The notes under the pieces: model-generated
Seen by the model: only the letters and a program-made list of their open reading frames with translations
The model's database searches: none
What the model was told of the DNA's origin: nothing
DNA from: Glutamicibacter sp. MNS18
GTDB lineage: Bacteria > Actinomycetota > Actinomycetes > Actinomycetales > Micrococcaceae
Reading direction: 5' to 3'
Assembly (NCBI RefSeq): GCF_026107515.2
Contig: NZ_JAPCHW010000001.1
Span: 248,001 to 312,000, forward strand
DNA length: 64,000 bases
Made by a program: the position numbers and the translations under genes
Part shown: positions 15,799 to 30,094 of the stretch, piece by piece
Layout: every line of letters starts with the position of its first letter
How positions within the stretch are numbered: position 1 is the stretch's first letter

Positions 15799-16998
15799 TT
15801 ACCCCTCGGCGAGTCGTTGCAGGATCAGGGCCTCGCCCTGTCCTCCACCGCCGCACAGGCTCACCGCAGCCGTGCCCGACCCGCGGCGTTGCAGTTCCAG
15901 CGCGGCGGTGAGTGCCAAGCGGGCACCCGAGGCGCCGATCGGGTGGCCCAGGGCGATGGCCCCGCCGTGGATATTCGCCCGGTCACCCGGATAGTCCAGG
16001 TCCAGCAGGGACTGGTGGGCCACCGCGGCGAAGGCCTCATTGATCTCGATGAAGTCCAGGTCCCCGACCGACAGCGACTGCTTGTCCAGGGCGGCGCGGA
16101 TCGCGTTGGACGGCTGGGAATGCAGCGAGTTATCCGGCCCGGCCACCTGGCCGGCGGCTCCGATGACTGCCAGGATCGGATGCCCATGCCGTTCGGCCCA
16201 CTGACGGGAAACCACCACCACGGCCGCGGCCCCGTCGGAGAGCGGGGAGGAGTTGCCTGCGGTGATCGTCCCGTCCTCCGCGAAGGCCGGCCGCAATCCG
16301 GCGAGGGTTTCCACGGTGGTGCCGGGACGGATTCCCTCATCCTGGGCAATAACCAGCGGATCGCCCTTGCGTTGCGGTATGGATATGGGGACGATTTCCC
16401 CGTCGAAGATCCCGGCCTGCTGGGCCGCGGCGGCCCGTTGGTGGCTCTGGGCGGCGAGCTGGTCCTGAAGGGGCCGTTCGATACCCAATTCGCGGTTCTT
16501 CGTTTCGGTGCTCACACCCATTGACTTGCCGTCGAAGGCATCGGTCAGCCCGTCGTGGGCCACCGAGTCCACCGCACTGATATTCCCGTAGGACCAGCCG
16601 AACCTGGACTGGGGGAGCAGGTGCGGGGTATTCGACATGGATTCCTGGCCGCCGGCAACGACCACGTCGGCTTCACCCAGGCGGATCAGTCGCGCCGCAT
16701 CGGTGATGGCCGCCAAACCGGAAAGACAGACCTTGTTGATGGTCACCGTGGGGGTATCCCAGCCCAGTCCGGCCTTGATGGCCGACTGCCGGGCGGGGTT
16801 CTGCCCGCAACCGGCCTGGACCACCTGGCCCATGAAGACCGCCTGCACCTGCTCGGGCTCCAGCCCTGCGTGGTCCAGGGCCCCGGCGATGGCCGCCGCG
16901 CCGAGGTCGGTCGCGCTCAGTGAGGACAGTGTCCCCTTGAACCGGGCGAAGGGGGTACGTGCACCGGCTATGATGACCGCGTCCAGTGCCGAAGCCAT
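15799..16998 (-). CDS. Acetyl-CoA acetyltransferase (thiolase)
   Basis: About 399 residues of the thiolase family, condensing two acetyl-CoA or cleaving 3-ketoacyl-CoA. Catalytic Cys91 lies in NKVCLSGLAA, where most thiolases have CGSGL or CASGL. EINEAFAAVAHQ, the catalytic-His motif GHPIGASGAR and the C-terminal CGGGGQGEA (second catalytic Cys) are present. I chose ATG 16998 because GGA lies 10 nt upstream; an ATG at 17013 has no ribosome site. It leads a leftward two-gene unit with the YbaK-type gene and is divergent from rpoB. Substrate chain length is not evident. Confidence 0.9.
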   Translation of the reverse strand: MASALDAVIIAGARTPFARFKGTLSSLSATDLGAAAIAGALDHAGLEPEQVQAVFMGQVVQAGCGQNPARQSAIKAGLGWDTPTVTINKVCLSGLAAITDAARLIRLGEADVVVAGGQESMSNTPHLLPQSRFGWSYGNISAVDSVAHDGLTDAFDGKSMGVSTETKNRELGIERPLQDQLAAQSHQRAAAAQQAGIFDGEIVPISIPQRKGDPLVIAQDEGIRPGTTVETLAGLRPAFAEDGTITAGNSSPLSDGAAAVVVVSRQWAERHGHPILAVIGAAGQVAGPDNSLHSQPSNAIRAALDKQSLSVGDLDFIEINEAFAAVAHQSLLDLDYPGDRANIHGGAIALGHPIGASGARLALTAALELQRRGSGTAAVSLCGGGGQGEALILQRLAEG

Positions 16999-17219
16999 GG
17001 GGATCACATCCAATCGTGGGTAGGCAAAAAATATTCGCTAATCCAAGGTTAGACCATGTGCTGTTGCCCACACCTGCGGCCGCCGGCGCTTTCGCCAAGT
17101 CCCGCAAATCCTCGGGAACCCTGCCGTTGACTAGGCTGCACCGGTGGCCAAGGGAAAACTTGCCGCACCGGTCCGCCGCCGCGGCGGGGAGACTATAGCA
17201 TGAATACGGAAAATAGCTA

Positions 17220-17248
17220 TCGACAAGTTTGTCCAGCTGGGGTAGAGT
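17220..17248 (+). promoter_or_regulatory. Candidate rpoB promoter in the thiolase-rpoB gap
   Basis: The 389-nt gap between the divergent thiolase and rpoB holds no gene. TCGACA (17220-17225), a 17-nt spacer and TAGAGT (17243-17248) form the best-looking promoter, giving a ~130-nt leader. A TATTAT further on lacks a matching -35. Confidence 0.4.
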
Positions 17249-17387
17249 GGAAATTTGCGCCCGTATTATTTGCGCATGCGACCTTCATATAGCGGTGGGT
17301 TCATGTGACAAGGGGTCATCAGCTGTGCGCTGATGCCTTTGCACGATGGGCGTTTCGGAAACCTGACGGTCTGTGGAAGGATCCATT

Positions 17388-20300
17388 TTGGTCGCCTCGA
17401 GCACCTCTAACAACCAAACCGCTAGTTCGGCTCGCGACGCTGCGTACGCTGGCCGACTTTCTTTTGCCAAGATTCACGAACCCCTTGAAGTGCCGAACCT
17501 GTTGGCGCTGCAGACCGAGAGCTTTGACCGGCTGATCGGCAACGAGCGCTGGAAGGAACGACTGGCCGAGGCCGTCGCCGCAGGCGATGGCAGCGTCCCG
17601 GATGTCAGCGGACTGGCGGAAATCTTCGAGGAAATCTCTCCGATCGAGGACTTCCAGGAGACCATGTCCCTGAGCTTCTCGGAGCCTGAGTTCGCCGATC
17701 CGAAGTACTCGATTGCCGAGTGCAAGGACCGTGACGTCACCTATGCCGCACCGCTGTATGTCAAGGCCGAGTTCATGAACAATGAAACCGGCGAAATCAA
17801 GCAGCAGACCGTGTTCATGGGCGACTTCCCGCTGATGACCGACAAGGGTACCTTCGTCATCAACGGTACCGAACGTGTGGTCGTGTCCCAGCTGGTGCGT
17901 TCCCCGGGCGCCTACTTCGAGTCCGCCCCGGACAAGACCAGTGACAAGACCATCTACTCCGCGCGCATCATCCCGTCGCGTGGCGCCTGGTTCGAACTGG
18001 AAATCGACAAGCGCGACCAGATCGGCGTGCGCCTGGACCGCAAGCGCAAGCAGTCGGTCACCGTGTTGCTCAAGGCCCTGGGTTGGAGCGAAGAGAAGAT
18101 CCTGGCTGAATTCGGCCAGTACGACTCGATCCGCGCCACCTTGGAAAAGGACAACATCAAGGACCAGAACGAGGCCTTGCTGGATATCTACCGCAAGCTG
18201 CGTCCGGGCGAGCCGCCAACGGTGGAAGCGGCCCAGGCACTGCTGCGCAACATGTACTTCGAGCCCAAGCGCTACGACCTGGCCAAGGTCGGGCGTTACA
18301 AGCTCAACCGCAAGCTCGGTGTCGAGTCCCCGGTTAACGCGGAGAGCGCACTGGTGCTGAGCATCGACGACGTGGTGGCGATGATCCGCTACCTCGTGGC
18401 ACTGCACGCCGGTGAACGCAGCATCGAGGGAACCCGCCAGGGCGAGATCGTGGACGTTCCGGTGAACGTGGACGATATCGACCACTTCGGCAACCGTCGC
18501 ATCCGCGCCGTGGGCGAACTGATCGAGAACCAGGTCCGTACCGGCCTGTCCCGTATGGAACGCGTGGTGCGCGAGCGCATGACCACCCAGGACGTGGAAG
18601 CGATCACCCCGCAGACGCTGATCAACATCCGTCCCGTCGTGGCCGCGATCAAGGAGTTCTTCGGAACCTCGCAGCTCTCGCAGTTCATGGACCAGAACAA
18701 CCCGCTGGCCGGGCTGACCCACAAGCGCCGCCTCTCGGCGCTGGGCCCGGGCGGTCTGTCCCGTGACCGTGCCGGCATGGAAGTGCGCGACGTGCACCCC
18801 TCGCACTACGGACGCATGTGCCCGATTGAAACCCCGGAAGGCCCGAACATCGGCCTGATCGGTTCCTTGGCCACCTACGGCCGTATCAACTCCTTCGGCT
18901 TCATCGAAACCCCGTACCGCAAGGTCGTGGACGGTGTGGTGACCAAGCAGGTCGAGTACCTGACCGCCGATGACGAGCTGCAGCACTTCATCGCCCAGGC
19001 CAACGCCCCGCTGATGGAAGACGGCCGCTTCGCCGAGGAAAGTGTCCTGGTCCGTGAAAAGGGCGGCGGCGGCGAGCCCGTGCTCGTTGAGCCAGGCGAA
19101 GTGACCTTCATGGACGTTTCCCCGCGCCAGATGGTGTCGGTGGCGACCGCGTTGATCCCGTTCCTGGAACACGACGACGCCAACCGCGCACTGATGGGCG
19201 CGAACATGCAGCGCCAGGCCGTGCCGCTGCTGGCCTCCGAGTCCCCATTGGTGGGTACCGGCATGGAGAAGTACGCCGCGGTTGACGCCGGGGACTCCGT
19301 GGTGGCCGCCAAGCCGGGCGTGGTCACCGAGGTCTCGGCCGACCTGGTTGTCGTGATGAACGACGACGGCACCCAGTCGATGTACCCGATCATGAAGTTC
19401 GCCCGCTCGAACCAGGGCAACGCCTACAACCAGCGTGTGCGCGTCTCCGAAGGGGACCGCGTGGAGTACCAGTCGATCATCGCCGACGGTCCCTCGACCG
19501 ACGCCGGTGAACTGGCATTGGGCAAGAACCTGCTGGTCGCGTTCATGTCCTGGGAAGGGCACAACTTCGAGGATGCCATCATCCTGTCCCAGCGCATGGT
19601 CTCCGACGATGTGCTGACCTCGATCCACATCGAGGAGCACGAGGTCGATGCCCGCGACACCAAGCTGGGTGCCGAAGAAATCACCCGCGATATCCCGAAT
19701 GTCTCGGAAGACATCCTCTCGCAGCTCGATGACCGCGGCATCGTGTACATCGGTGCCGAGGTCGAGGCCGGCGACGTGCTTGTTGGCCGTGTGACCCCGA
19801 AGGGCGAAACCGAGCTCACCCCCGAAGAGCGCCTGCTGCGCGCGATCTTCGGCGAGAAGTCCCGCGAAGTGCGCGACACCTCGCTGAAGGTGCCGCACGG
19901 CGAGTCCGGAACCGTCATCGGCGTGCGCATCTTCGATCGCGACAACGACGACGACCTCTCACCGGGTGTGAACCAGCTGGTGCGCGTGTACGTGGCCCAG
20001 AAGCGCAAGATCACCAATGGTGACAAGCTCGCCGGCCGCCACGGCAACAAGGGCGTCATCTCCAAGATCCTGCCGATCGAGGATATGCCGTTCCTGGAAG
20101 ACGGCACCCCGGTCGACGTGGTCCTGAACCCGTTGGGTGTGCCAGGCCGCATGAACGTGGGCCAGGTCATGGAAATCCACCTGGGCTGGGCCGCCAAGCA
20201 GGGCTGGAACATCGAGAACGAACCGAACTGGGTGCGTGACCTGCCGGATCTGCCTCGCCAGACCGGCTCGACCACCGTTTCCACCCCGGTATTCGACGGT

Positions 20301-20894
20301 GCCTCGGAAGAGGAAATCCGCGGCATCCTGGACTCGGTGAACCCGACCAGCGACGGCCAGCAGCTGGTGCAGAACACCGGCAAGGCCCGGCTGTTCGACG
20401 GTCGTTCCGGCGAGCCGTTCCCGGATCCGGTATCGGTGGGCTACATGTACATCCTGAAGCTGCACCACCTGGTCGACGACAAGATCCACGCACGTTCCAC
20501 TGGCCCGTACTCCATGATCACCCAGCAGCCGCTGGGCGGTAAGGCACAGTTCGGTGGCCAGCGCTTCGGTGAAATGGAAGTGTGGGCCCTGGAGGCCTAC
20601 GGCGCCGCTTACACCCTGCAGGAACTGTTGACCATCAAGTCCGATGACATTCACGGTCGCGTGAAGGTCTACGAAGCGATCGTCAAGGGCGAGAACATCC
20701 CGGAGCCAGGCGTTCCGGAATCGTTCAAGGTGCTCATCAAGGAAATGCAATCGCTGTGCCTGAACGTCGAAGTACTTGGTACCGACGGCAACACCATCGA
20801 GTGGCGCGAATCGGACGAGGAATCGTTCCGTGCTGCTGAAGAGCTGGGCATCGACCTCTCCCGGTCGGAGCCGAACTCCGTCGAGGAAGTCTAG
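17388..20894 (+). CDS. rpoB: RNA polymerase beta subunit
   Basis: 1168 residues. The start is a TTG (reading MVASSTSNN) because GGAAGGA lies 8 nt upstream; a GTG at 17373 would precede the ribosome site. The rifampicin-pocket region is intact, with [20 protein letters not shown] followed by [14 protein letters not shown], and carries none of the common resistance changes. The C-terminal [19 protein letters not shown] motif contacts beta-prime. Together with rpoC it forms the catalytic core. An intercistronic hairpin and 113 nt separate it from rpoC. Confidence 0.98.
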   Translation: MVASSTSNNQTASSARDAAYAGRLSFAKIHEPLEVPNLLALQTESFDRLIGNERWKERLAEAVAAGDGSVPDVSGLAEIFEEISPIEDFQETMSLSFSEPEFADPKYSIAECKDRDVTYAAPLYVKAEFMNNETGEIKQQTVFMGDFPLMTDKGTFVINGTERVVVSQLVRSPGAYFESAPDKTSDKTIYSARIIPSRGAWFELEIDKRDQIGVRLDRKRKQSVTVLLKALGWSEEKILAEFGQYDSIRATLEKDNIKDQNEALLDIYRKLRPGEPPTVEAAQALLRNMYFEPKRYDLAKVGRYKLNRKLGVESPVNAESALVLSIDDVVAMIRYLVALHAGERSIEGTRQGEIVDVPVNVDDIDHFGNRRIRAVGELIENQVRTGLSRMERVVRERMTTQDVEAITPQTLINIRPVVAAIKEFFGTSQLSQFMDQNNPLAGLTHKRRLSALGPGGLSRDRAGMEVRDVHPSHYGRMCPIETPEGPNIGLIGSLATYGRINSFGFIETPYRKVVDGVVTKQVEYLTADDELQHFIAQANAPLMEDGRFAEESVLVREKGGGGEPVLVEPGEVTFMDVSPRQMVSVATALIPFLEHDDANRALMGANMQRQAVPLLASESPLVGTGMEKYAAVDAGDSVVAAKPGVVTEVSADLVVVMNDDGTQSMYPIMKFARSNQGNAYNQRVRVSEGDRVEYQSIIADGPSTDAGELALGKNLLVAFMSWEGHNFEDAIILSQRMVSDDVLTSIHIEEHEVDARDTKLGAEEITRDIPNVSEDILSQLDDRGIVYIGAEVEAGDVLVGRVTPKGETELTPEERLLRAIFGEKSREVRDTSLKVPHGESGTVIGVRIFDRDNDDDLSPGVNQLVRVYVAQKRKITNGDKLAGRHGNKGVISKILPIEDMPFLEDGTPVDVVLNPLGVPGRMNVGQVMEIHLGWAAKQGWNIENEPNWVRDLPDLPRQTGSTTVSTPVFDGASEEEIRGILDSVNPTSDGQQLVQNTGKARLFDGRSGEPFPDPVSVGYMYILKLHHLVDDKIHARSTGPYSMITQQPLGGKAQFGGQRFGEMEVWALEAYGAAYTLQELLTIKSDDIHGRVKVYEAIVKGENIPEPGVPESFKVLIKEMQSLCLNVEVLGTDGNTIEWRESDEESFRAAEELGIDLSRSEPNSVEEV

Positions 20895-20908
20895 GACCCG
20901 ATCCCTTC

Positions 20909-20937
20909 GGTGCCGGGCCCCCTGGGGGACCGGCACC
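20909..20937 (+). other. Hairpin in the rpoB-rpoC intercistronic region
   Basis: Stem GGTGCCGG / CCGGCACC (20909-20916 with 20930-20937) with a GC-rich loop, extendable on both sides. No T-tract, so processing or partial attenuation is more likely than termination. Confidence 0.45.
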
Positions 20938-21007
20938 GGCAGGATCCCTTCCGGATTCACTCACCACGTACTGACTTCAGACACCAGAAAAGAGAGAAAA
21001 GGACCAT

Positions 21008-24898
<3,891 letters not shown>

Positions 24899-24930
24899 AC
24901 CGGTAGCCTGGACACCGTCCTAGCCCAGTA

Positions 24931-24976
24931 GACAGCCCGTTCCCCACCGCCGCCAGGCCACGGGGGACGGGCTGTC
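24931..24976 (+). terminator. Terminator after rpoC
   Basis: Stem GACAGCCCGT+CCCC / GGGG+ACGGGCTGTC with a GC-rich loop, then CTCGTCGTTAA. The hairpin is strong but the T-tract is poor. Confidence 0.7.
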
Positions 24977-25215
24977 TCGTCGTTAACCTGCCAAAATAGC
25001 ATTCACACAAACGACTAGTCATTAAGTCATTGACAGATAAATCGACTATTCTGCTGACGGGGCAGGGCAGCGTACGTGACCCAACTCGCGTTGCGGGGTG
25101 CCGGTGGGCGTGCAACGATGGAAGCAAGGAAAAGTTCAGCGGATATCTGTCTGACTAGTGGTCGATGTTCACTCGGCCCGCTTAATCTAGTAGCCAGGCA
25201 GCGTAGAGCGGTGAA

Positions 25216-25246
25216 TTTACAGGGCTGGCAGGATTAATGCTAGACT
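25216..25246 (+). promoter_or_regulatory. Candidate rpsL promoter with long leader
   Basis: The gap 24977-25442 (466 nt) holds no supported gene. TTACAG (25217-25222), an 18-nt spacer and TAGACT (25241-25246) predict a start near 25252 and a ~190-nt untranslated leader. A consensus TTGACA at 25030-25035 lacks a good -10 partner. Confidence 0.5.
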
Positions 25247-25442
25247 CGAATCAATTGTTTTATGTGTGGCAAAATGGACGCGGTCCGGGTTGCGGGTAAG
25301 TTGCGCAGCGAATGCCACACTTTCGCACGCCTAGGGACTTTTGGACTCAGTGCGCGATGGAACGAGCAGATAGCGCAGCGGTCACCGTCCCAGGATGGAG
25401 CGGCGGCGCCGAAGAATTTTAGAAAATTGGAAGGACACGAGA

Positions 25443-25817
25443 GTGCCTACTATTCAGCAGCTGGTCCGCAAGGGCCGCACGCCGCAGGTAAACAAGGGCA
25501 AGGCCCCTGCACTGCGCGGCAACCCAATGCGTCGTGGGGTGTGCACCCGTGTGTACACCACCACCCCGAAGAAGCCAAACTCCGCTCTGCGTAAGGTTGC
25601 ACGTGTGCGCCTTTCCGGTGGTGTCGAAGTGACCGCCTACATCCCAGGTGTCGGCCACAACTTGCAGGAACACTCCATCGTGCTGGTGCGCGGTGGTCGT
25701 GTGAAGGACCTGCCAGGTGTCCGCTACAAGATTGTTCGTGGTGCGCTGGATACCCAGGGTGTCAAGGATCGTAAGCAGGCTCGCTCCCGCTACGGCGCAA
25801 AGAAGGATGGTAAGTAA
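25443..25817 (+). CDS. rpsL: 30S ribosomal protein S12
   Basis: 124 residues beginning [12 protein letters not shown] (GTG start with GGAAGGA 9 nt upstream; the longer frame from 25395 is not conserved). The decoding-site loop [12 protein letters not shown] and the second loop [13 protein letters not shown] carry the wild-type lysines, so no classical streptomycin-resistance change is present. It overlaps rpsG by 1 nt (TAATG), indicating translational coupling. Confidence 0.97.
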   Translation: MPTIQQLVRKGRTPQVNKGKAPALRGNPMRRGVCTRVYTTTPKKPNSALRKVARVRLSGGVEVTAYIPGVGHNLQEHSIVLVRGGRVKDLPGVRYKIVRGALDTQGVKDRKQARSRYGAKKDGK

Positions 25818-26287
25818 TGCCGCGTAAGGGTCCGGCGCCGAAGCGCCCACTGGTTTCTGATCCGGTATACGACTCGCCGTTGGTCACCCAGCTGATCAAC
25901 AAGGTACTGGTTGGTGGCAAGAAGTCCACCGCCGAGCGTATCGTCTACGGTGCACTGGAAGGTGCCGCCGCGAAGTCGGGTACCGACGCCGTATCGACCT
26001 TGAAGAAGGCCATGGACAACATCCGTCCGGCACTTGAGGTTCGCTCCCGCCGCGTGGGTGGCGCAACCTACCAGGTTCCGGTAGAGGTCAAGCCGGGTCG
26101 CGCTACCGCGCTGGCCCTGCGCTGGCTGGTTGGCTACTCCAAGGCCCGCCGTGAGAAGACCATGATCGAGCGTCTGATGAACGAGATCCTGGACGCCTCG
26201 AACGGTCTGGGTGCCGCTGTGAAGCGTCGCGAAGACACTCACAAGATGGCCGAGTCCAACAAGGCCTTCGCCCACTACCGCTGGTAA
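25817..26287 (+). CDS. rpsG: 30S ribosomal protein S7
   Basis: 156 residues, the normal bacterial length. It nucleates assembly of the 16S 3' domain. It has the family stretch [20 protein letters not shown] and ends in FAHYRW, as typical S7 proteins do. It is coupled to rpsL and followed by fusA after 69 nt, the conserved str-operon order. Confidence 0.97.
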   Translation: MPRKGPAPKRPLVSDPVYDSPLVTQLINKVLVGGKKSTAERIVYGALEGAAAKSGTDAVSTLKKAMDNIRPALEVRSRRVGGATYQVPVEVKPGRATALALRWLVGYSKARREKTMIERLMNEILDASNGLGAAVKRREDTHKMAESNKAFAHYRW

Positions 26288-26356
26288 GAAACGCTTGGGG
26301 CTGCCGGGCGTCAACCGACGCCGGTAGTTCCTTGCCTCACCTTTTAGGGAGACAAC

Positions 26357-28471
26357 GTGGCACAGGACGTGCTTACTGACCTGAACAAGGTCCGCAATAT
26401 CGGCATCATGGCTCACATTGATGCCGGTAAGACCACTACTACGGAGCGCATCCTGTTCTACACGGGTGTGAACCACAAGCTCGGTGAGACCCACGATGGT
26501 GCGTCGACCACCGACTGGATGGAACAGGAAAAGGAACGCGGTATCACCATTACCTCCGCGGCCGTGACCTGCTTCTGGAACAAGAACCAGATCAACATCA
26601 TCGATACCCCGGGCCACGTTGACTTCACCGTTGAGGTGGAGCGCTCGCTGCGCGTGCTTGACGGCGCCGTTGCGGTGTTCGACGGCAAGGAAGGCGTGGA
26701 GCCGCAGTCCGAGACTGTGTGGCGCCAGGCCGACAAGTACAACGTTCCGCGTATCTGCTTCGTCAACAAGATGGACAAGATGGGCGCAGACTTCTACTTC
26801 ACCGTAGACACCATCATCAACCGTCTGGGTGCCAAGCCGCTGGTTATGCAGCTGCCGATCGGCTCCGAGTCCGACTTCGTTGGTGTTGTGGATCTGCTGA
26901 CCATGAAGGCACTCGTCTGGGAAGGCGACGCCAAGGGCGACGTCACCATGGGTGCCAACTACGAGGTCCAGGAGATCCCTGCGGATCTGCAGGAAAAGGC
27001 CGAGGAATACCGCGCCAAGCTCGTCGAGGACGTGGCCGAGGCTTCCGAGGAACTGATGGAGAAGTACCTCGAAGGCGAAGAGCTGAGCGTTGAGGAAATC
27101 AAGGCCGGTATCCGTGCCCTGACCGTCAACGGCGAAGCCTACCCGGTCTTCTGTGGTTCGGCCTTCAAGAACCGCGGCGTCCAGCCGATGCTGGATGCTG
27201 TCATCGACTACCTTCCAACCCCGTTGGATGTTGGCGCGATGACCGGTCACGATCCGAAGAACGAAGAGATCGAGCTGACCCGCGAACCAAGCGAGGACGC
27301 GCCGTTCTCCGCTCTGGCATTCAAGATCGCTGCCCACCCGTTCTTCGGCCAGTTGAACTTCATCCGCGTGTACTCCGGCAAGGTTTCCTCCGGTGCACAG
27401 CTGCTGAACTCGACCAAGCAGAAGCGTGAGCGCGTTGGCAAGCTGTTCCAGATGCACTCCAACAAGGAGAACCCGGTTGATGAGATCCACGCGGGTCACA
27501 TCTACGCCGTGATTGGCCTGAAGGACACCACCACCGGTGACACCCTGTGCGATCCGGCCAACCCGATCGTCCTTGAATCGATGAGCTTCCCGGATCCGGT
27601 GATCTTCGTGGCCATCGAACCGAAGACCAAGGGTGACCAGGAAAAGCTGTCGACCGCTATCCAGAAGCTGTCGGCGGAGGATCCAACCTTCACCGTCTCG
27701 CAGAACGAGGAAACCGGCCAGACCGAAATCGGCGGCATGGGCGAACTCCACCTGGATATCCTGGTGGACCGCATGAAGCGCGAATTCCGCGTGGAAGCCA
27801 ACGTCGGCAAGCCTCAGGTTGCCTACCGCGAAACCATCAAGAAGGCTGCGGAGAAGGTCGACTTCACCCACAAGAAGCAGACCGGTGGTTCGGGCCAGTT
27901 CGCAAAGGTCCAGGTTTCCTTCGAACCTCTCGAGGTTGTCGACGGGGTCGTCTACGAGTTCAAGAACGCCGTCACCGGTGGTCGTGTGCCTCGTGAATAC
28001 ATCCCTTCGGTGGATGCCGGTATCCAGGACGCCATGCAGTTCGGTATCCTGGCCGGTTACCCGATGGTCGGCGTGAAGGCCACCCTCCTCGATGGTGCCT
28101 ACCACGACGTCGACTCCTCGGAAATGGCGTTCAAGATCGCCGGCTCGCAGGTCTTCAAGGAAGGTGCACGTCGCGCCAACCCGATCCTGCTTGAACCAGT
28201 GATGGCCGTTGAGGTTCGTACCCCGGAAGAGTACATGGGCGACGTTATCGGCGACCTGAACTCCCGCCGTGGCTCGATCCAGGAAATGTCCGACGCTGCG
28301 GGTGTCAAGGTCATCCGCGCTGCTGTCCCGCTGTCTGAGATGTTCGGTTACATTGGTGACCTGCGTTCGAAGACCCAGGGTCGTGCGGTGTACTCGATGA
28401 CCTTCTCCACCTATGCTGAAGTCCCGAAGGTTGTTGCCGACGAGATCATTCAGAAGGCCCGCGGCGAGTAA
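26357..28471 (+). CDS. fusA: Elongation factor G
   Basis: 704 residues from a GTG start with AGGGAGA upstream. GTPase motifs are [15 protein letters not shown] (G1, residues ~19-33), [10 protein letters not shown] (switch I side), [17 protein letters not shown] (G3) and [10 protein letters not shown] (G4). Domains II-V follow, with the domain IV segment ending near [16 protein letters not shown]. It drives tRNA-mRNA translocation on the ribosome. Third gene of the str operon. Confidence 0.98.
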   Translation: MAQDVLTDLNKVRNIGIMAHIDAGKTTTTERILFYTGVNHKLGETHDGASTTDWMEQEKERGITITSAAVTCFWNKNQINIIDTPGHVDFTVEVERSLRVLDGAVAVFDGKEGVEPQSETVWRQADKYNVPRICFVNKMDKMGADFYFTVDTIINRLGAKPLVMQLPIGSESDFVGVVDLLTMKALVWEGDAKGDVTMGANYEVQEIPADLQEKAEEYRAKLVEDVAEASEELMEKYLEGEELSVEEIKAGIRALTVNGEAYPVFCGSAFKNRGVQPMLDAVIDYLPTPLDVGAMTGHDPKNEEIELTREPSEDAPFSALAFKIAAHPFFGQLNFIRVYSGKVSSGAQLLNSTKQKRERVGKLFQMHSNKENPVDEIHAGHIYAVIGLKDTTTGDTLCDPANPIVLESMSFPDPVIFVAIEPKTKGDQEKLSTAIQKLSAEDPTFTVSQNEETGQTEIGGMGELHLDILVDRMKREFRVEANVGKPQVAYRETIKKAAEKVDFTHKKQTGGSGQFAKVQVSFEPLEVVDGVVYEFKNAVTGGRVPREYIPSVDAGIQDAMQFGILAGYPMVGVKATLLDGAYHDVDSSEMAFKIAGSQVFKEGARRANPILLEPVMAVEVRTPEEYMGDVIGDLNSRRGSIQEMSDAAGVKVIRAAVPLSEMFGYIGDLRSKTQGRAVYSMTFSTYAEVPKVVADEIIQKARGE

Positions 28472-28618
28472 TCGCCTGAGGCTGCAACACTTGGCCGTGA
28501 CCCCGCCCGTGTGGGGGAGTGGCCGATCGCGAGGCCGGCTTCAAATGCCATTGAATCCGGCCTCGCAAACGGCCAACGAGGGATCCACCACATGTGGGAC
28601 CCGCAGAGGACCGAAATT

Positions 28619-28647
28619 TTCATTTTTATCCATGCCCCCAGTAGACT
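28619..28647 (+). promoter_or_regulatory. Candidate internal promoter of tuf
   Basis: In the 243-nt fusA-tuf gap, TTCATT (28619-28624), a 17-nt spacer and TAGACT (28642-28647) lie 67 nt before the tuf start. A separate tuf promoter is common in actinobacteria; this assignment is by eye. Confidence 0.45.
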
Positions 28648-28714
28648 GATTCCAGTTCGTTTGCGAAACGCGCAGACGAAGAATGTCTTCTGTAAATGTT
28701 TCTAGGAGGAACCT

Positions 28715-29905
28715 GTGGCAAAGGCAAAGTTCGAGCGGACTAAGCCGCACGTCAACATCGGCACCATTGGTCACGTTGACCACGGTAAGACCACGTTGAC
28801 TGCCGCCATCTCCAAGGTGCTGGCTGACAAGTACCCGGACGTGAACGAGCAGCGCGACTTCGCATCGGTAGACTCGGCACCGGAAGAGCGCCAGCGCGGT
28901 ATCACCATCAACATCTCGCATGTTGAGTACCAGACCGAAAAGCGTCACTACGCACACGTTGACGCCCCAGGCCACGCTGACTACGTGAAGAACATGATCA
29001 CCGGTGCCGCCCAGATGGACGGCGCAATCCTGGTGGTTGCCGCAACCGACGGTCCTATGGCCCAGACCCGCGAGCACGTTCTGCTGGCTCGCCAGGTTGG
29101 TGTCCCGACCCTGCTGGTCGCACTGAACAAGTCCGACATGGTCGAGGACGAGGAACTGCTCGAGCTCGTGGAGATGGAAGTTCGCGAACTTCTGTCGGCC
29201 CAGGGCTTCGACGGTGACGACGCTCCGGTTGTCCGCGTTTCCGGCCTGAAGGCCCTGGAAGGCGACCCGGTGTGGACCAAGGCCGTTGAGGAACTGATGG
29301 ACGCTGTTGACAGCTTCATCCCGGATCCAGTGCGTGACCGTGACAAGCCGTTCCTGATGCCGATCGAAGATGTCTTCACCATCACCGGTCGCGGTACCGT
29401 GGTGACCGGTCGTGCCGAGCGTGGCACCCTGGCCATCAACTCGGAAGTCGAGATCGTTGGCATCCGCCCGATCCAGAAGACCACCGTTACCGGTATCGAG
29501 ATGTTCCACAAGCAGCTCGACGAAGCATGGGCAGGCGAGAACTGTGGTCTGCTGCTTCGCGGTCTGAAGCGCGAAGACGTAGAGCGTGGTCAGGTTGTTG
29601 TTGCGCCGGGTTCGATCACCCCGCACACCAACTTCGAGGCCAACGTCTACATCCTGTCCAAGGATGAAGGCGGCCGCCACAACCCGTTCTACTCGAACTA
29701 CCGTCCGCAGTTCTACTTCCGCACCACCGACGTCACCGGCGTTATCACTCTGCCAGAAGGCACCGAGATGGTCATGCCAGGCGACAACACCGAAATGTCG
29801 GTTGAGCTGATCCAGCCAATCGCCATGGAAGAAGGCCTCGGCTTCGCTATCCGTGAAGGCGGCCGCACCGTTGGTTCGGGCCGCGTCACCAAGATCAACA
29901 AGTAA
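28715..29905 (+). CDS. tuf: Elongation factor Tu
   Basis: 396 residues from a GTG start with CTAGGAGGA upstream. [14 protein letters not shown] (G1), [29 protein letters not shown] (G3) and [16 protein letters not shown] (G4) are all present. The C-terminal barrels end in [20 protein letters not shown]-Tu delivers aminoacyl-tRNA to the ribosome. It is the only tuf copy in the window and is followed by a very strong terminator. Confidence 0.98.
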   Translation: MAKAKFERTKPHVNIGTIGHVDHGKTTLTAAISKVLADKYPDVNEQRDFASVDSAPEERQRGITINISHVEYQTEKRHYAHVDAPGHADYVKNMITGAAQMDGAILVVAATDGPMAQTREHVLLARQVGVPTLLVALNKSDMVEDEELLELVEMEVRELLSAQGFDGDDAPVVRVSGLKALEGDPVWTKAVEELMDAVDSFIPDPVRDRDKPFLMPIEDVFTITGRGTVVTGRAERGTLAINSEVEIVGIRPIQKTTVTGIEMFHKQLDEAWAGENCGLLLRGLKREDVERGQVVVAPGSITPHTNFEANVYILSKDEGGRHNPFYSNYRPQFYFRTTDVTGVITLPEGTEMVMPGDNTEMSVELIQPIAMEEGLGFAIREGGRTVGSGRVTKINK

Positions 29906-29942
29906 GTCCGACTTACTGATCCGGGCCTAAGGGCCTAAGCGC

Positions 29943-29986
29943 AAAAAATTCCCCGTGGGTTCATCAGAACCCCCGGGGAATTTTTT
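29943..29986. terminator. Strong terminator after tuf
   Basis: A-tract plus stem (AAAAAATTCCCCG ... CGGGGAATTTTTT) with inner pairing GGGTTC/GAACCC and an ATCA loop. A and T tracts on both sides make it usable in either direction. Confidence 0.93.
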
Positions 29987-30094
29987 ATGCCCGCGCCACG
30001 TCGCAAACCCCCACGATAAATCTAGAAGCTGGTTTAATTAGTCGTGATGTGGCGGCGGGCCTGCTGGCACGCACGCCGGGGACAAGGGGGAAAC

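Noticed and set aside
25030-25035. Perfect TTGACA as an rpsL promoter element
   Set aside because: No -10 at a suitable distance; the TAGACT-containing site further down fits better.
25262-25594. 110-codon rightward frame before rpsL
   Set aside because: Runs from the leader into rpsL in another frame; rpsL itself is certain.
25790-28105. 771-codon leftward frame opposite rpsG-fusA
   Set aside because: Antisense shadow of fusA with no ribosome site and unnatural composition.
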